A stretch of DNA of 64,000 nt from Faecalibacterium sp. I4-3-84 (GTDB lineage Bacteria; Bacillota; Clostridia; Oscillospirales; Ruminococcaceae): positions 2,108,001 through 2,172,000 of the forward strand of contig NZ_CP094466.1 in the NCBI RefSeq assembly GCF_023347255.1. Reading direction: 5' to 3'. Position numbers and translations under genes: made by a program. This document shows positions 62,636 to 64,000 of the stretch, one piece after another; position 1 is the first letter of the stretch, and each line of letters starts with the position of its first letter. The notes beneath the pieces were generated by a model. The model was not told the DNA's origin. It did not search any database and saw nothing but the letters and a program-made list of their open reading frames with translations.

Positions 62636-63406
62636 ATGCAAAATCAGTATTCCCGCACGCAGTTGCTGCTGGGCGCGGAAGCTATGGAAAAACTGCACAA
62701 TTCCCGCGTGGCGGTGTTCGGCATCGGCGGCGTGGGCGGCTACACGGTGGAAGCGCTGGCGCGCAGCGGCGTGGGGGCACTGGATCTGATCGATGATGAT
62801 AAGGTCTGCCTGACCAACCTCAACCGCCAGATCATCGCCACCCGCAGCACGGTAGGGCAATATAAGGTAGATGTGGCTGCGCAGCGCATCCACGACATTG
62901 ACCCGGACATCAGGGTGACCACCCACCGGTGCTTCTTTGGCCCGGAAACACAGGACCAGTTCGACTTTACCCAGTACGACTATGTGGTGGATGCCATTGA
63001 CACCGTCACCGGCAAGCTGGCCCTTGTGATGAAGTGCAAGGAGGCGGGCACTCCCATCATCTGCTCCATGGGCGCAGGCAACAAGATGGACCCGACCCGC
63101 TTTGAAGTGACCGATATCTACAAGACCTCGGTCTGCCCACTGGCTAAGGTGATGCGCACCGAGTGCCGCAAGCGCAAAATCAAGCACCTGAAGGTGGTCT
63201 ACTCCAAGGAGCCTGCCATGACCCCCATCGAGGATGACGCCATCAGCTGCAAGTATCACTGTATCTGCCCTCCGGGCACCCAGCGCAAGTGCACCCAGCG
63301 CCGTTCGGTGCCGGGCTCCAATGCCTTTGTACCCTCGGTGGCTGGCCTGATCATCGGCGGCGAGGTGGTAAAAGACCTTGTGGGCTTTGTACCGATGAAG
63401 GGCTGA
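62636..63406 (+). CDS. tcdA: tRNA threonylcarbamoyladenosine dehydratase
   Basis: 256-aa E1-like enzyme forming cyclic t6A at A37. ATP-binding VAVFGIGGVGGYTVEALARSGVG, DDDKVCLTNLNRQ, YDYVVDAIDTVTGKLAL and a Cys-rich C-terminal part (CKYHCICPPGTQRKCTQRRSVPGSNAFVPSVAGLIIGGEVV). ATG 62636 after AAGGAGA. In other bacteria the sulfur partner is CsdA/E; none is seen here. Confidence 0.93.
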   Translation: MQNQYSRTQLLLGAEAMEKLHNSRVAVFGIGGVGGYTVEALARSGVGALDLIDDDKVCLTNLNRQIIATRSTVGQYKVDVAAQRIHDIDPDIRVTTHRCFFGPETQDQFDFTQYDYVVDAIDTVTGKLALVMKCKEAGTPIICSMGAGNKMDPTRFEVTDIYKTSVCPLAKVMRTECRKRKIKHLKVVYSKEPAMTPIEDDAISCKYHCICPPGTQRKCTQRRSVPGSNAFVPSVAGLIIGGEVVKDLVGFVPMKG

Positions 63407-63427
63407 TATTTAAAATAGTTTTTACGG

Positions 63428-63466
63428 AACCCCGGAAAAGTCTGCGGATTTTTCTGGGGTCTTTTC
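63428..63466 (+). terminator. mnmA-tcdA terminator
   Basis: ACCCC.GAAAA / TTTTC.GGGGT stem followed by CTTTTCTG. The stretch 63467-63660 shows no gene or clear site. Confidence 0.75.
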
Positions 63467-63667
63467 TGTTATGGACAGTGTCACCGCCCGCTCTGTCCTT
63501 CTTCCGCTCGCCAGACCACCAGCGGGATGCAGCCCTCGCACTCCCCAGAAGAAAATATCGTCGATTATAGTTCTGGCCCGACCTTCAGACATGGCATCGC
63601 GTCATCCTGCCAGAGCAGGCGGCACCGCTGCGGCACAGGCTTCAAAAATACTGCAAAAATAAATTTG

Positions 63668-63748
63668 CAACTAATTTGCATTTTGGTATTGCAATTGGAG
63701 AGAATATCGTGTATAATCATCCCTGTTCAAAAATGCAACCAATTTGCA
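63668..63748 (+). promoter_or_regulatory. Promoter flanked by two matching dyads
   Basis: GCAACTAATTTGCA (63668-63681) and GCAACCAATTTGCA (63735-63748) flank a strong promoter TTGCAA (63690-63695), 17-bp spacer, TATAAT (63713-63718). Layout suggests a metalloregulator acting from two sites. Confidence 0.65.
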
Positions 63749-63792
63749 ATTTACTAAAATGAAGCGACGAACGGTCGTTTTTAGGAGCGTAT

Positions 63793-64000
63793 ATGGAACT
63801 GTTTCTGGATGTTCTGGGCGAATCTCTGGTGGATACCGCTAAGATGCTGCCCTTCCTGTTTTTGGCTTATCTTCTGATCGAGTATATCGAGACCCGCCAC
63901 GGTGAGCGCATTGAAGCACTGCTGGCAGGCGGCGGGCGCTGGGGCGCGATTCCGGGCGCGGTGCTGGGCTGTGTGCCGCAGTGCGGCTTCTCGGCCATTG
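63793..64000 (+). CDS. Putative manganese/heavy-metal exporter (10-TM type), 5' part
   Basis: ATG 63793 preceded by TTAGGAG; the frame stays open to the window edge. Visible 69 residues: MELFLDVLGESLVDTAKMLP then FLFLAYLLIEYIETRHGE... and GAIPGAVLGCVPQCGFSAI, the start of the ArsP_2/PF11449 'putative 10-TM heavy-metal exporter' family with its CVPQCGF motif. The dyad-flanked promoter fits metal-responsive control. The C-terminus lies outside the window. Confidence 0.75.
   Translation, partial: MELFLDVLGESLVDTAKMLPFLFLAYLLIEYIETRHGERIEALLAGGGRWGAIPGAVLGCVPQCGFSAI

Overview
The window looks like a piece of a Faecalibacterium (Oscillospiraceae/Ruminococcaceae, gut Firmicute) chromosome. The complete 16S gene at about 45.9-47.4 kb reads like F. 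prausnitzii to me, from memory and without a database search. The backbone (about 13.8 kb to the end) is GC-rich and codes densely. The first 13.7 kb is clearly more AT-rich and is made of mobile-element pieces.

Layout. (1) 1-2.6 kb: end of a conjugative module (PcfB-like protein, N-terminus of a VirD4-type coupling protein) joined abruptly to a dipeptide/nickel-type ABC transporter that is truncated at both ends. (2) 2.6-13.4 kb: a mobilizable element with relaxase, MobC, a candidate oriT, XRE regulator, a two-component system feeding a lantibiotic/peptide-type ABC transporter, a sigma-like factor, an HTH protein, excisionase and a Tn916-type integrase. The integrase carries one in-frame TGA. 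A C-terminal scrap of a large serine recombinase marks the right edge. (3) 13.8-21.1 kb: aldose epimerase-like gene and a divergent hexuronate locus (uxaB-uxaA versus uxaC) with three TTGTATACAA-like operators. (4) 21.2-32 kb: oligopeptidase F, a tetrahydrofolate riboswitch ahead of folT-folC, a palindrome-rich non-coding kilobase, MATE pump, exonuclease III, small export protein, PepV dipeptidase, DUF3842, cysE. (5) 32.2-41.4 kb: pyrimidine biosynthesis, pyrC-pyrF-pyrK-pyrD and pyrE-carA-carB. The first unit is preceded by a leader peptide, a U-rich tract and a terminator laid out like the enterobacterial pyrBI attenuator. (6) 41.6-45.3 kb: HU, DEAD-box helicase, and a MerR-YbjQ-CPBP cluster. 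(7) 45.3-50.8 kb: rRNA operon 16S-23S-5S with two promoters and no tRNA in the spacer. (8) 50.9-64 kb: DUF1287 protein, class II fructose-bisphosphate aldolase, RlmB, a very unusual degenerate P-type-ATPase-like membrane protein, rubrerythrin, a Big_2 protein, RNase Z, CCA-adding enzyme carrying an in-frame palindromic insertion, MnmA, TcdA, and the start of a metal exporter.

How they work together. The pyr genes cover every de novo UMP step except aspartate transcarbamoylase, which is not in the window; no pyrR is seen either. The uxa genes convert galacturonate/glucuronate to 2-keto-3-deoxygluconate, fitting a pectin-using gut anaerobe. The rnz-cca-mnmA-tcdA run is a tRNA maturation and modification cluster. 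The most interesting items are the pyrBI-like attenuator in a Firmicute, the P-type ATPase pseudoenzyme, and the coding palindromic element inside cca.
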